DNA from: JBAXEO01 sp963789515
GTDB lineage: Bacteria; Actinomycetota; Coriobacteriia; Anaerosomatales; JAAXUF01
Direction: 5' to 3'
Assembly (NCBI GenBank): GCA_963789515.1
Contig: CAWBKW010000009.1
Coordinates: forward strand, 124,001-188,000
DNA: 64,000 nt
Under the pieces are notes generated by a model. It saw only the letters and a program-made list of their open reading frames with translations, searched no databases and was not told where the DNA came from. A program made the translations under genes and the position numbers. Below, in pieces: positions 45,923 to 55,186 of the stretch. Positions within the stretch are counted from its first letter, which is position 1. Each line of letters opens with the position of its first letter.

Positions 45923-46552
45923 ATGTCGCTCAACGCCTTCCTCGCCGGCCTCGGCCTCGGCGCGTCGCTCATCATCGCGATCGGAGCCCAGAACGCGTTC
46001 GTGCTGCGCCAGGGCCTCCTGCGGTCCCACGCACTGCCCGTTGCGGCGGTGTGTGTCGCGGTCGACTGGTCGCTCATCATCGTCGGCGCTCTGGGCTTCG
46101 GCGCACTCGTCAAGCGGTTTCCCGGGCTCACCAGTGTTGCCGCATGGGGAGGCGCCGCGTTCCTGCTGGTCTACGGGGTGCTGGCGTTTCGCTCGGCGCT
46201 GAAGCCCGGGTCGCTCCATGCCGAGGCCCCCGACGGCTCACGGGATCCCGGGACGCTCTCGGCCGCGCTCGGCACAGCTCTGGCCGTGTCGCTTCTCAAT
46301 CCGCACGTCTATCTCGACACGGTCGTGCTCCTCGGTAGCGTGGCGGCGCAGTATGCCCCGGCGCAGCGGGCAGCGTTCGTGCTGGGGGCGGGCATGGCGT
46401 CGTCGGTCTGGTTCTTCGGGCTTGCGCTCGGAGCCAGACTGCTCACGCCGGTCTTCGAGCGCGAGGTCGCCTGGCGCGTGCTCGACGTCGTGATCGGGTG
46501 CATCATGTGGTGGATCGCGGTCGGTCTCGTGCTGGGCGAAGTGGCGGGATGA
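45923..46552 (+). CDS. argO: LysE/ArgO-family amino-acid exporter
   Basis: A 209-residue protein with six hydrophobic segments. Family marks are the N-terminal GLGLGASLIIAIGAQNAFVL and the mid-protein SLLNPHVYLDTVVLLG. It exports basic amino acids (lysine, arginine) in characterised members. ATG 45923 is selected because the homologous N-terminus starts there. The 177-base region upstream holds nothing clear. Confidence 0.92.
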   Translation: MSLNAFLAGLGLGASLIIAIGAQNAFVLRQGLLRSHALPVAAVCVAVDWSLIIVGALGFGALVKRFPGLTSVAAWGGAAFLLVYGVLAFRSALKPGSLHAEAPDGSRDPGTLSAALGTALAVSLLNPHVYLDTVVLLGSVAAQYAPAQRAAFVLGAGMASSVWFFGLALGARLLTPVFEREVAWRVLDVVIGCIMWWIAVGLVLGEVAG

Positions 46553-46566
46553 CGTCCGGGTAGGGC

Positions 46567-47436
46567 TCAGCGCCTCCGATTGCCTTTGCGGCCCGGGGGG
46601 CGCGGGTCGGCGATGATGGCGACGTCACCGCTGCGCACCGAGCCGCGGTAGAGATCCTCGCCGAAGCGCTCGAAGCCGGTCACCGTGACCCGGCCGTCGA
46701 CACGGGTGGCGATCCGCTCGAGCAGCTCGTCTTGCGAGAGCTCGGCGTCGCTCGCGAGCATGATCATGTTGCGCGTCGAGTCGGTCACGCCGTCTGCCGA
46801 GCCGATCGGGAAGACCCACACGTTGCGCCAGACGTTCGACGCGGTGCGGTGCAGGCTCCGGTAGGGCTTGCTGTGGCTTCCGCTCACCGACCCGATGACG
46901 TTGTAGGCGATCGCCCCATCGGCCGAGAGGTGGTCTCGGCAGGTCCGAAGGAACTCCTCGGTGAGAAGCGGCCGGGGGATATGGTCGTCGTCGAACGCGT
47001 CGATGATGATCAGGTCGTAGGTCTCGGCGCAGTAGCCGAGGAACTCGCGTCCGTCATCGACGAAGATGCGGATCCGTTCGTCGTCCGGCAGCGCGAAGAA
47101 CTCACGAGCGATCTCGACGACCTGTTCGTCGATCTCGACCGCGTCGATCGCGAGTGCCGGGTAGTCGCGCCACATCCGCTTGACCAGCGAGCCGCCCCCA
47201 AGGCCGACCACGAGGGCCGACTGCGCATCCGGCTTGATCGCCAAAGGAAGGTGCAGGTAGTTGACGTACTCGATGTCGGTCTCGAACGGGTCGTCGAGCG
47301 CCATCGACGACTGGTGGTTGCGCTCGAACGCGAGAAGCCGCCAGGCACCGTTGTCGGTGATGCGGAGGCGGTGAAAGGGCGATGTGCGCTCGTGCATCTG
47401 ATCCTCGGGTCTGAGGCGCCGGACGGTGAACAGCAT
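46567..47436 (-). CDS. Spermidine synthase-like SAM-binding protein
   Basis: A 289-residue protein with the methyltransferase-fold motifs ALVVGLGGGSLVKRMWRDYP (motif I), DAVEIDEQVVEIAREFF and IFVDDGREFL, as in spermidine synthases. YDLIIIDAFDDDHIPRPLLT is the usual active-site region. The N-terminal tetramerisation strand is short, so polyamine synthesis is not certain. ATG 47436 is used; an internal ATG at codon 14 is also possible. Confidence 0.83.
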   Translation of the reverse strand: MLFTVRRLRPEDQMHERTSPFHRLRITDNGAWRLLAFERNHQSSMALDDPFETDIEYVNYLHLPLAIKPDAQSALVVGLGGGSLVKRMWRDYPALAIDAVEIDEQVVEIAREFFALPDDERIRIFVDDGREFLGYCAETYDLIIIDAFDDDHIPRPLLTEEFLRTCRDHLSADGAIAYNVIGSVSGSHSKPYRSLHRTASNVWRNVWVFPIGSADGVTDSTRNMIMLASDAELSQDELLERIATRVDGRVTVTGFERFGEDLYRGSVRSGDVAIIADPRPPGRKGNRRR

Positions 47437-47444
47437 ACGCCGGG

Positions 47445-47924
47445 CTAGTGCTGCGCCACGGGAAACCGAATCTCGGTGAGGTAGTCCTCGGGAGCGGTCG
47501 TCGCCGGGTCCGAGTAGTAGAGCTCCTCGGCGGGGCCGACGATCTCATAGCCGTGGCCGATGACCCACGCGCCCAGCTGGCGGTAGGTCGGCTCGATGTG
47601 CTCGTAGTCGCCGCGGTGCATCACCGACGCCACGAGGTGGGGCTCGACTCGTTTGACGCCGACGCCACCCTGCTCGTCGACCACGGGAGGGTCGCCCGCT
47701 ACCGCCGTCTGCACCTCCCACCGCGCGGTGTTCTCGTCGACAGCCCGTGGATCGTCAATGTACACGCCGGTCGGCATGCCGAGGGGTTGTAGTCCGTGCT
47801 GCGCCACCCATCCGTAGAGTCGCCCCATAGCCTCAGGGATCTGTGTGTACGGTCCGCACATCGAAACGTAGGCAACCGTCGCGGGATCGGTTGTCTTCAG
47901 CGCGATGTCGAGCATCTCAAACAC
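47445..47924 (-). CDS. GyrI-like domain protein
   Basis: A 159-residue protein with the two GyrI/AraC effector-binding halves: TVAYVSMCGPYTQIPEAMGR, GVYIDDPRAVDENTARWEVQ, VASVMHRGDYEHIEPTYRQL and the end HGYEIVGPAEELYYSDPATT. It is a second, differently arranged GyrI-like protein within 3 kb. The stop lies eight bases before the spermidine synthase-like start. Confidence 0.87.
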   Translation of the reverse strand: MFEMLDIALKTTDPATVAYVSMCGPYTQIPEAMGRLYGWVAQHGLQPLGMPTGVYIDDPRAVDENTARWEVQTAVAGDPPVVDEQGGVGVKRVEPHLVASVMHRGDYEHIEPTYRQLGAWVIGHGYEIVGPAEELYYSDPATTAPEDYLTEIRFPVAQH

Positions 47925-48174
47925 CCCCCGTGCGTCGTGCGGCGACTCATGAAGCTCGTCCGGCGTGACGGGCAGCCACGCAACCTAGTACGTACCCACG
48001 ACACGAACGGCCCCTCGCGATACCGTTCCGGGCTTCTGCCCTCGGAGTCGCGTACAGCTCCGACGTCAGAGTGTCGAACACCGAGCGCGCCGCCTTGCGG
48101 GCGTTGCAGGAGGGAATAGATGACATGGCGGCGGGAACGGACCGTCGTGGGCGAGTGAACGGGGAGGCGCAGAC

Positions 48175-49389
48175 ATGTCTGGGAGAAGCAGGTTGGTTCT
48201 GTGCGTGGTCGCAGGGGCGCTCGCAGGCGCGCTGGCACTTCCCGCCGCCGCCTCGGCGATCGACAGGCGCGAAGGCAACACCGTGGTGGTCGCAAGCGGA
48301 GAGACCGTCTCGGACGACCTGTACGCGTTCGGCAACACCATCACCATCGACGGCACCGTGGACGGCGACGTGGTCGCCTTCGGCCAGATGGTTCTGATCA
48401 ACGGGACTGTTCGGGGCTCTGTGCTCACGGCGGCGCAGTCCGTGCGGATCGATGGCACCGTGGACGGTTCCGTGCGCGCCGCGGGGCAGCTCGTTGACGT
48501 CAACGGCATCGTCGCCGGCGACGTCCTCGCGGGCGCCAGCCAGGTGACCGTCGGCGGGGACGTGAACCGTGATGTCGCTGCAGGCGCGCAGAACGTCATC
48601 ATCGACGGCACCGTGGGACGCAACCTGATGACCGGCAGCAACTCGCTCACGATCTCCGGCGACGTGGGCGGCAACGTCGAAGCCGAGTCGACCGACGTCA
48701 AGGTGACGCGACAGGGAACCGTCGACGGCGACCTCGACTACTGGAGTGCCGACAAGGCCGTGGTCGTGGGGGAGGTCTCCGGAACGACCACGCGTCACGA
48801 TCCGCCGACAGATGGCAGGGACAACTCGCGCAGTGGCGGCGGCAGCGGGATACTCGCCGTGGTCCTGGGCGGGATCCTCGCCTGGATCCAGTCGCTCATC
48901 GGGCTGCTGGTGCTCGGGCTCGTCATGGTCTTCGCGTTGCGCCGACCGATGTCGGGCGGCTCGCGGGCAGTCGCTGACCGGCTGGGCGTGAGCCTCGGGG
49001 TAGGCGCGCTGGTCTTCTTCACCACGCCGATGGTCGGCGGGTTCATCTTCGTCGCCGGGCTGTTCATCGGCGCATGGTGGTTGGCGTTCGTGCTGTTCGC
49101 GGTGTACTGGTTGCTGCTTCTGGCCGGTCTCATCGTCGGCGTCCTGTCCGTGGGCCGCGCGATCCTCAGCAGGGCGTCGAGTACGGGGGAGCCCGCGCTC
49201 GCGTGGTCGCTGCTCCTCGGGCTCGTGCTGGTGTGGCTCGTCGCGGCGGTGCCGCTCCTGGGGTGGCTCGCGGCGTGGCTGGTCATGATTGCCGGCACGG
49301 GAGGGCTCGTTCTGCTCTGGATGGGAAAGACCGAGGCACCCGTCAAGCCGACACCGGTCGAGGTCGCCCCGCAACAGCCGGTCGGATGA
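48175..49389 (+). CDS. Secreted/membrane bactofilin-like polymer-forming protein
   Basis: A 404-residue protein. A signal peptide (LVLCVVAGALAGALALPAAA) precedes a beta-helical domain (about 30-200) with short repeats such as ITIDGTVDGDVVAFGQ, VLINGTVRGSVLTAAQ and VRIDGTVDGSVRAAGQ. A Gly/Ser linker leads to a C-terminal block of four or five membrane helices (about 225-390). Bactofilins are normally cytoplasmic, so an exported beta-helix with a membrane tail is unusual but known in actinobacterial polymer-forming proteins. ATG 48175 follows GGGGAGGCAGAC. Confidence 0.82.
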   Translation: MSGRSRLVLCVVAGALAGALALPAAASAIDRREGNTVVVASGETVSDDLYAFGNTITIDGTVDGDVVAFGQMVLINGTVRGSVLTAAQSVRIDGTVDGSVRAAGQLVDVNGIVAGDVLAGASQVTVGGDVNRDVAAGAQNVIIDGTVGRNLMTGSNSLTISGDVGGNVEAESTDVKVTRQGTVDGDLDYWSADKAVVVGEVSGTTTRHDPPTDGRDNSRSGGGSGILAVVLGGILAWIQSLIGLLVLGLVMVFALRRPMSGGSRAVADRLGVSLGVGALVFFTTPMVGGFIFVAGLFIGAWWLAFVLFAVYWLLLLAGLIVGVLSVGRAILSRASSTGEPALAWSLLLGLVLVWLVAAVPLLGWLAAWLVMIAGTGGLVLLWMGKTEAPVKPTPVEVAPQQPVG

Positions 49390-49467
49390 GGCGCTCAGTC
49401 AGACGAATGCCGGCGTCGGCGTGAGGGCTCGGGATGCGCCGGCCCCTCGGTCGGCATCCGAGGCGAG

Positions 49468-50545
49468 CTACTTCGTCGCGTGCCCGGTATCGGCCCAGTC
49501 GAGCACCTGTAGCGCGCGCAGGGTCAGCCACTTGCTGGGCTGGCCCTTGCTCTCAACGTCCGCGAGCATCTTGCCGTTGAAACTGTTCTTCAGCACCCAG
49601 CGCATCTGCTTGTCCGCAGTCCTTCGCACGAGATCGATGGCCGGCCGGTACTCGGCCCGCGGTGTCTCGCCGACCCGCATGAGGGCCCAAAGTGCCTCCA
49701 GGGCGTCGGAGTTGTACGACAGGGGGAAGCCGAACCGCAGCCATCCGGCCTTGTCCTTGTAGTGCAGCTCCGGGTGCTCGGTCAGGAAGCGCTCCCGCAG
49801 ACCCGTGCGTTCGGCGGCCTTCGCGGACCAGAACACATCGTTGAACTCCGCCGACTCGACCGGCAGGCTGCGGAAGATCTGCTTGTCGCGCAGCTGGGCG
49901 ACGCACGCATCGCGCAGTTCGGCCGCTCCATCGGGCCACAGCTCGCTCGGGATCTCGCCGAGAAACAGCAGCTCCTTGACGGTGAGCATGTGGCAGTAGC
50001 CGTTCAGTTGCGACTCGCGGCCCCATCGGCAGTCGATGATGCCGAGCTCGCGGTAGAGGGTCGACGAGGTTGGAGACCGCCGCGATGACCCGCTCGTCGC
50101 GCACCCAGCCCATCCGCGCGAGTGCTCGGGCGACGTTGGACGTCAGGCAGGCGATCGAGCCGTTGGCGCGCATGTTGGACGCACTCCAGGAACCGTCGGG
50201 CAACTGCCGGGAGAATGCGTACTCGGCGGCCCTGCGTACCCGTGGGTCGTCTCCGTTCGCCCAGAGCTCGCCGAGAAGATGGACCTGCCACAGCGAGCCT
50301 TGGTACTTCTTGTAGTCCTGCGAGGGCGCCGCCCACGAACCGTCCTCGAGCTGCGCGTCGAGGATCGCGGCGACCGGAGGGTACGCGTTGCGGTGCTCCC
50401 ACAACCCCGCAGTCGCGGCGTCGTCGGCCTCGCCCAGGAGCGTGCGGCGCGTGAGGACGGCGACTGCGGGGTTGTCCGCTTCGAGCAGCCAGCCGATCGT
50501 TTCGGCGGGGACCTCGGTCAGGATGCGTGCTTGCGTGCCGGGCAT
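49468..50545 (-). CDS. Squalene/terpene cyclase-like alpha-toroid protein (one frame break)
   Basis: About 358 residues. Repeats resembling prenyltransferase/squalene-oxidocyclase QW motifs are visible (AILDAQLEDGSWAAPSQDY, YAFSRQLPDGSWSASNM, GWLRFGFPLSYNSDALEALW). There is no DXDD motif, so it is probably a toroid-fold protein without cyclase activity. A frame break near 50062 separates LVDPL from YRELGIIDCRWGRESQLNG. ATG 50545 follows GGAGGTGAGCGGC. Confidence 0.75.
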
Positions 50546-50594
50546 GCCGCTCACCTCCCAAGAGGTCTCTACCCCGCAGGAATCCGAAGACGTG

Positions 50595-51287
50595 CTAGTC
50601 GGCCAGCGCCGCGTCGACGGCCGCGAGCGCATGCAGCCTCGCCGAGGGAAACAGCGGGCACTCCAGGTCACTCTCGCGAACGAGCAGCTCGATCTCGGTG
50701 CAGCCGGCGACCACGCCCTGTGCGCCGCGTTCGCGGAGTCTCGCGATGACAGCCAGGTACTCTGCGCGTGACGCCTCCGAGACGACTCCCCGGACGAGTT
50801 CGCGGTAGATGACGTTGTGAACGAGCGCGCGATCGTGCTCGTCGGGGACGAGTGCGGTGATGCCGGTCTCGGCAAGACGGTCGCGGTAGAACCCCAGCTC
50901 CATCGTGTAGCGCGTGCCGAGCAAAGCGACCGTGTCCAGCCCTGCGGCGTGTACAGCGTCGGCGGTGGCATCGGCGATGTGGAGCAGCGGGATGGTGACC
51001 GCTGCCTGAACCCGCGGTGCAACGACGTGCATCGTGTTGGTCGCGATGACCAGCAGCTGCGCCCCGGCGGCTTCGAGCGCCCGGGCGTCGGCCGAGAGCC
51101 GCTCGGTGAGTGCGTCCCAACCGCCCGCCTCTTGCAGCGCCTCGATCTCGGCGAAGTCGTAGCTGCGGAGGATGAGGTCCGCCGAGTGGGATCCGCCGAG
51201 CCGCTCCCGCACGGCGGTGTTCATGACGCGCTCGTACTCGACCGATGACTCCCAGCTCATGCCGCCGAGAACGCCGATGCGTTTCAC
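50595..51287 (-). CDS. Aspartate/glutamate racemase family protein
   Basis: About 230 residues. The N-terminus RIGVLGGMSWESSVEYERVM and the catalytic contexts LLVIATNTMHVVAPRV (Thr in place of the usual Cys is seen) and VVAGCTEIELLV fit the Asp/Glu racemase fold; only the second cysteine is present. Loss of the first cysteine suggests that racemisation is not two-base or that the protein has another role. GTG 51287 is inferred from the conserved N-terminus. It follows the DinB stop by four bases. Confidence 0.82.
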   Translation of the reverse strand: MKRIGVLGGMSWESSVEYERVMNTAVRERLGGSHSADLILRSYDFAEIEALQEAGGWDALTERLSADARALEAAGAQLLVIATNTMHVVAPRVQAAVTIPLLHIADATADAVHAAGLDTVALLGTRYTMELGFYRDRLAETGITALVPDEHDRALVHNVIYRELVRGVVSEASRAEYLAVIARLRERGAQGVVAGCTEIELLVRESDLECPLFPSARLHALAAVDAALAD

Positions 51288-51291
51288 GAGG

Positions 51292-51804
51292 TCACAGGCC
51301 CAGGGCCGCGCGCTTCTCGGCGATCGCCTCGACATGTGACTCGAGGTGATCCACGGCATGGTGGAAGAGCCGAAGTAGGGTGAGCCGCCCGACCTCCGAG
51401 TGGATCGATCCGCGTTCCCAGGCGCCGGCGGGCAAGCGTTCGAGGTCGGCGAGCATCTGCTCGCGCTGTACTTCGAGGAGGCGGACGTCGAGCCCCGGGT
51501 CGCGCTCCTGGTAGCTGAGCTGCTCGAGATAGGCGATGCCGTTGACTCCCATGAGTAGTGGCAGGTCGGTCGCGATCGTCCGCTTCATGCGGTCGCACAT
51601 GAACTGGTCGGCGTCGACGATGTGGCAGACGACCTCGAGCGAGGACATCTTGCCCGGGATCGGCCGAGCGCGGAGAGATTCAGGGCTGAGACCCTCGATG
51701 GCGGCGCGCAGAACCGCTGCCCCCGCCCGGTATCGAGTCATGAGGTCTGCGATGACGGCCGGGTTCGCGGCGACGCTTTCGGCGGGCGATTCGGAGTCGG
51801 GCAC
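51292..51804 (-). CDS. DinB-fold protein
   Basis: A 170-residue four-helix-bundle protein of the DinB/YfiT superfamily. Candidate metal-ligand histidines lie in EVVCHIVDADQFM and LLRLFHHAVDHLESHVEAI. Members are often thiol-dependent transferases or of unknown function. GTG 51804 is selected because GAGGAG precedes it by six bases. Confidence 0.85.
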   Translation of the reverse strand: MPDSESPAESVAANPAVIADLMTRYRAGAAVLRAAIEGLSPESLRARPIPGKMSSLEVVCHIVDADQFMCDRMKRTIATDLPLLMGVNGIAYLEQLSYQERDPGLDVRLLEVQREQMLADLERLPAGAWERGSIHSEVGRLTLLRLFHHAVDHLESHVEAIAEKRAALGL

Positions 51805-51897
51805 GGGTGCTCCTCTCGGCGGGTCGTACTCTCGGAGTGATGATAGCGCTACTCTGTCCGGAGCCCTTTCGCACGCCCTCGACCCTCGGAGCCTGAC

Positions 51898-53076
51898 GTG
51901 TTCATCCTTGAGGACCCCTACGTGTCCGATCTGCTTGCGACCACCGTGGCCGAACTGGGACTGCCCGTTCTCGACACGCCCATGGCGCGCCGTCGGCTGG
52001 CGGGCTTGCAAGCCGTGCCCCTCTCGGCGGACGACGAGTTCGCCGACGCGGCAGCGCATCCGGGCGCACGCCTCTACTCGAACTCGGAGAACGCGATCGG
52101 TTGGATCGCCGAGCATCTGGGGGGAACGGATCTTCCGCGCATGATCGGGCTGTTCAAGGACAAGGTCGCGTTCCGTGCGCTCGTGGCCGACCTGTATCCG
52201 GACTACCGCTACTTCGGGGTGTCGCTTGCCGGCCTGCGCGCGTTCGACCCGGCGACGTTGCGCGCCCCCTTCATCGTCAAGCCGGCCGTGGGCTTCTTCA
52301 GCATGGGCGTCCACGTGGTGGAGTCGGCTGAGGCGTGGCCGGGCGTCGTGGAGCAACTCGAGCGCGAGGTGCAGGCGTTCGCCGCCGTCTATCCGGACCA
52401 AGTGCTGGGTCTCGACCGGTTCGTGGTCGAGGAGGTCATCGAGGGCGAGGAGTTCGCCGTCGACGCATACTTCGACGCGGACGGAACCCCGGTCCTCGTG
52501 GACGTCTACGCGCACCTCTTCGCCTCGGCGGACGACGTGAGCGACCGCGTCTACTACACCAACACCGAGACTATCGACCGGCTGGGTCCGTCGGCGATGG
52601 AGTTCCTCGCCGAGATCGGGCGGCGGGCCCGACTGGCGGACTTCCCGGTCCATGCCGAGCTCCGCATCGACGCCGCGGGGCGCGTCGCTCCGATCGAGGT
52701 CAACCCGATGCGCTTCGGCGGGTGGTGCGCGACCGACCTCGCACACTTCGCCTACGGCGTGAATCCCTATCGGTGCTACCTGCTCGGCGAGCGTCCGGAC
52801 TGGGCGCGGATCGCCGCCGAGACAGGGGGGCGCACCACGGCGCTGATCGTCTCCGACCTGCCGAGTTCGGTCGATCTGGCGGAGATCGAGTCGGTTGACT
52901 ACGAGCGCTTTGCAGCGTGCTTCAACAGGGTGCTCGAGCTGCGACCGACCGACTTCAGCCGCTACCCGGTCTTCGCGTTCACCTTCGTCGAGGTGCCATC
53001 CGACGACCTGTCCGAGCTGCATGCCGTGCTCGGCGCAGACCTGACCGAGTACCTGCGGATGAGCCCTTCGGGCTGA
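51898..53076 (+). CDS. ATP-grasp domain protein
   Basis: A 392-residue protein. ATP-grasp marks are FIVKPAVGFFSMGVHVVESA (lysine and glycine loop), VVEEVIEGEEFAVDAYF (nucleotide-binding strand) and the metal-binding AELRIDAAGRVAPIEVNPMR. ATP-grasp enzymes join a carboxylate to an amine or thiol. The substrate is unknown. GTG 51898 follows GGAGCCTGAC. Confidence 0.88.
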   Translation: MFILEDPYVSDLLATTVAELGLPVLDTPMARRRLAGLQAVPLSADDEFADAAAHPGARLYSNSENAIGWIAEHLGGTDLPRMIGLFKDKVAFRALVADLYPDYRYFGVSLAGLRAFDPATLRAPFIVKPAVGFFSMGVHVVESAEAWPGVVEQLEREVQAFAAVYPDQVLGLDRFVVEEVIEGEEFAVDAYFDADGTPVLVDVYAHLFASADDVSDRVYYTNTETIDRLGPSAMEFLAEIGRRARLADFPVHAELRIDAAGRVAPIEVNPMRFGGWCATDLAHFAYGVNPYRCYLLGERPDWARIAAETGGRTTALIVSDLPSSVDLAEIESVDYERFAACFNRVLELRPTDFSRYPVFAFTFVEVPSDDLSELHAVLGADLTEYLRMSPSG

Positions 53077-53091
53077 CGCCCCGCCGCAGCC

Positions 53092-53370
53092 CTACTGCGC
53101 GTTGTCCGCGAACCGCAGCTGAGCGATCGTCGCCGCGATGCCGGCCACGAAGGTCACGATGAGCACGACGTAGCTTCCCGACGGCAGGGTCTGGGGCGTG
53201 CCCACCATGCCGAGCAGCATGCGGATGGTGGTCGTCTTGCCGGCCCCGTTCCTGCCGAGGAACCCGTAGATCTCGCCTCGGCGGACGTCGAGGTCGAGCG
53301 AGTCGACGGCATGGACGTCGCCGTAGCGTTTGGTGAGCGAACGGGTCGCGATGGCTGCGTCAGGAGCCAC
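53092..53370 (-). pseudogene. Remnant ABC transporter: ATPase N-terminus joined to permease C-terminus
   Basis: Residues 1-56 are the start of an ABC-2-type ATPase (LTKRYGDVHAVDSLDLDVRR, Walker A GRNGAGKTTTIRMLLGMV). From about residue 57 the sequence changes to a membrane helix and tail (SYVVLIVTFVAGIAATIAQ) like the last helix of an ABC permease. The Q-loop, signature motif and Walker B are missing. The simplest explanation is one in-frame deletion that removed the rest of the ATPase and most of an adjacent permease. It cannot be an active transporter. Confidence 0.7.
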
Positions 53371-53397
53371 GGGTCGCCTCCATGCCGCATGCCCGCG

Positions 53398-53943
53398 TCA
53401 GTCGAGCCAATGAACCTCTCCGCTTGCGAGCTGGTAGGCCGCGCCGATGACTGCGACGTCGGTCTCCGAGAATCCCGCCTCGTCGAACCATTCGCGCAAC
53501 TCGACGGTGGACTCGCGCACGTGTTGGTCGACGGCTTCGGCGAGCGTCGGGGCGTCCGTGTGGATGTGATCGGTCACCGGCGCGAGGTAGGCAGGGGCAT
53601 TGCCGGCACGCGCGGCCGCTACGGCGCCGCAGTCCTCGTGACCCAGAACGACAACGAGCCGAGCGCCGAGCTGCTCTACGGCGAAACGGACGCTCGCGTA
53701 TCCGGCGTCGGAGATGACGTGGCCCGCGCTGCGCACCACGAACAGTTCGCCCGGCCCAACATCGAACACCGTCTCCACGGGCACGCGGGAATCGGAGCAG
53801 CCCAAGATGACGGCCCACGGTTGCTGCCCGTCCACGAACTGCCGGCGCTCGGCGGGGGTGGAGTGAGGTCGTTGACGCCCCTCGGCGAAACGCTCGTTGC
53901 CGGCGCGGAGCCGATCGAGTGCGATGTCAGCGGGATGACTCAT
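53398..53943 (-). CDS. Beta-class carbonic anhydrase
   Basis: A 181-residue protein with the zinc and catalytic residues of beta carbonic anhydrases: CSDSRV (Cys49, Asp51, Arg53) and GHEDCGAV (His102, Cys105). It interconverts CO2 and bicarbonate. ATG 53943 is chosen over longer in-frame starts because homology begins at MSHPADIALDRLRAGNERFA. Confidence 0.94.
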   Translation of the reverse strand: MSHPADIALDRLRAGNERFAEGRQRPHSTPAERRQFVDGQQPWAVILGCSDSRVPVETVFDVGPGELFVVRSAGHVISDAGYASVRFAVEQLGARLVVVLGHEDCGAVAAARAGNAPAYLAPVTDHIHTDAPTLAEAVDQHVRESTVELREWFDEAGFSETDVAVIGAAYQLASGEVHWLD

Positions 53944-53995
53944 GCCTGCGATTGTCGCAGAAGTCGGTGGAGAGGGTGTCTCTCGAGAGTGCAGC

Positions 53996-55102
53996 TCAGT
54001 TTGCCGGGGGCGCGCCGGCCGAAAGCCGATAGCGGTCCACGAGTGCTCCGTACACGTCGTAGAACTCAAAGTCGAGCGTGGTTGCGGTAGCTGTCAGCTT
54101 CTGCGCGCCGAAGCCGGAGTTGTACTGAAACGCGCTCCCGGCCACGGGCCTCGAGAAGGAGTGGCGCGGGGCCTCGCCGCCCAAGCCGTTCACGAAATAG
54201 ACCGTCCCGTCGCGAACGATTCGCTCGTACGTGTGAACATGGCCCGAGATGACCGCGTCGGCGCCCCACGCGGCGAAGGGCCACTGCATGCGGGGTGTGG
54301 GCCCGTGGACGTTGTCCGACGAATAGGGCGGATGATGCGCGAAGACGATATTCCAGGGCGAGGTGGAGGCGGCCAGCTGTTCCCGCAGCCACTGCGCTTG
54401 CCGCGACGTGGCGTTCGTGCCGTCGGGTTCCTGCGGGTTGGAGTTGAGCACGAAGACATGCACCGGTCCCTGGACGAAATCGTAGTAGCGCTCGTTGCCG
54501 GAGGTGCTCGTGAATCCCGCCCCGGGCAGGGTGAAGTAGTTCAGGTACGTCTCAAGCGAAGGTGTGGCGTCGGTGTAGTCGTGGTTTCCGAGAATGGGGA
54601 AGAAGCCGTTGACCGCGGCGGTGCCGGTGGTCTGACCGGCGCCCCCGGCCGGCACACCCTTCATCCATGCGCCGTAGTACACGCCTGCTGACTTCTCGTA
54701 CTTGTTCATCCCCCTGCCGCCGGCCTCGTTGTAGTAGTTGTCCCCGGCGGTCACCACGAAGTCCGGATTCTGAGACGACACAAGCTTGGAGACGGCGAGC
54801 TCATTCTCGTCAGCCACGCCGTAGTCGCCGATCACGGCGAACGTCTTGGCACCCTGAACGGCCGACGCGGGGCCGGTCGCAGAATCGGAACCGGAGGACG
54901 ATCGGTTCGGCACGCTCGTCGTCGAACGAGGCGCGCAACCCGCCGAAGTGGTGAGTCCGGCGAGCAGCAGGCACATCGGCAGAACAAGTGAAGGGGCCCA
55001 GCGTTTCGTCGCCCTCTCCCTCCATGCTCGACCGGCCGATACGGGCGGCGGGCCGCGATGCGAGGCCCACCACACAGTATGACCGAGAGAGGGCACGGGC
55101 AT
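53996..55102 (-). CDS. Metallophosphoesterase lipoprotein (purple acid phosphatase-like)
   Basis: A lipoprotein signal (WAPSLVLPMCLLLAGLTTSAGC region) precedes a calcineurin-type phosphoesterase domain with the metal motifs VIGDYG, TAGDNYYNE, LGNHDYTD, FAHHPPYSS and SGHVHTYER. It hydrolyses phosphomonoesters or diesters outside the membrane. The start is uncertain: ATG 55102 gives a long N-terminal extension before the signal helix. The true start may lie closer to RATKRWAPSL. Confidence 0.85.
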   Translation of the reverse strand: MPVPSLGHTVWWASHRGPPPVSAGRAWRERATKRWAPSLVLPMCLLLAGLTTSAGCAPRSTTSVPNRSSSGSDSATGPASAVQGAKTFAVIGDYGVADENELAVSKLVSSQNPDFVVTAGDNYYNEAGGRGMNKYEKSAGVYYGAWMKGVPAGGAGQTTGTAAVNGFFPILGNHDYTDATPSLETYLNYFTLPGAGFTSTSGNERYYDFVQGPVHVFVLNSNPQEPDGTNATSRQAQWLREQLAASTSPWNIVFAHHPPYSSDNVHGPTPRMQWPFAAWGADAVISGHVHTYERIVRDGTVYFVNGLGGEAPRHSFSRPVAGSAFQYNSGFGAQKLTATATTLDFEFYDVYGALVDRYRLSAGAPPAN

Positions 55103-55186
55103 GTCCCCGGCTGGGAAGAGGAACCGTGTGCTCGCGAGTCGCGTTCGCCGGCGTAGGGCATACACACTCCTAGGGGGCTCCGACAC

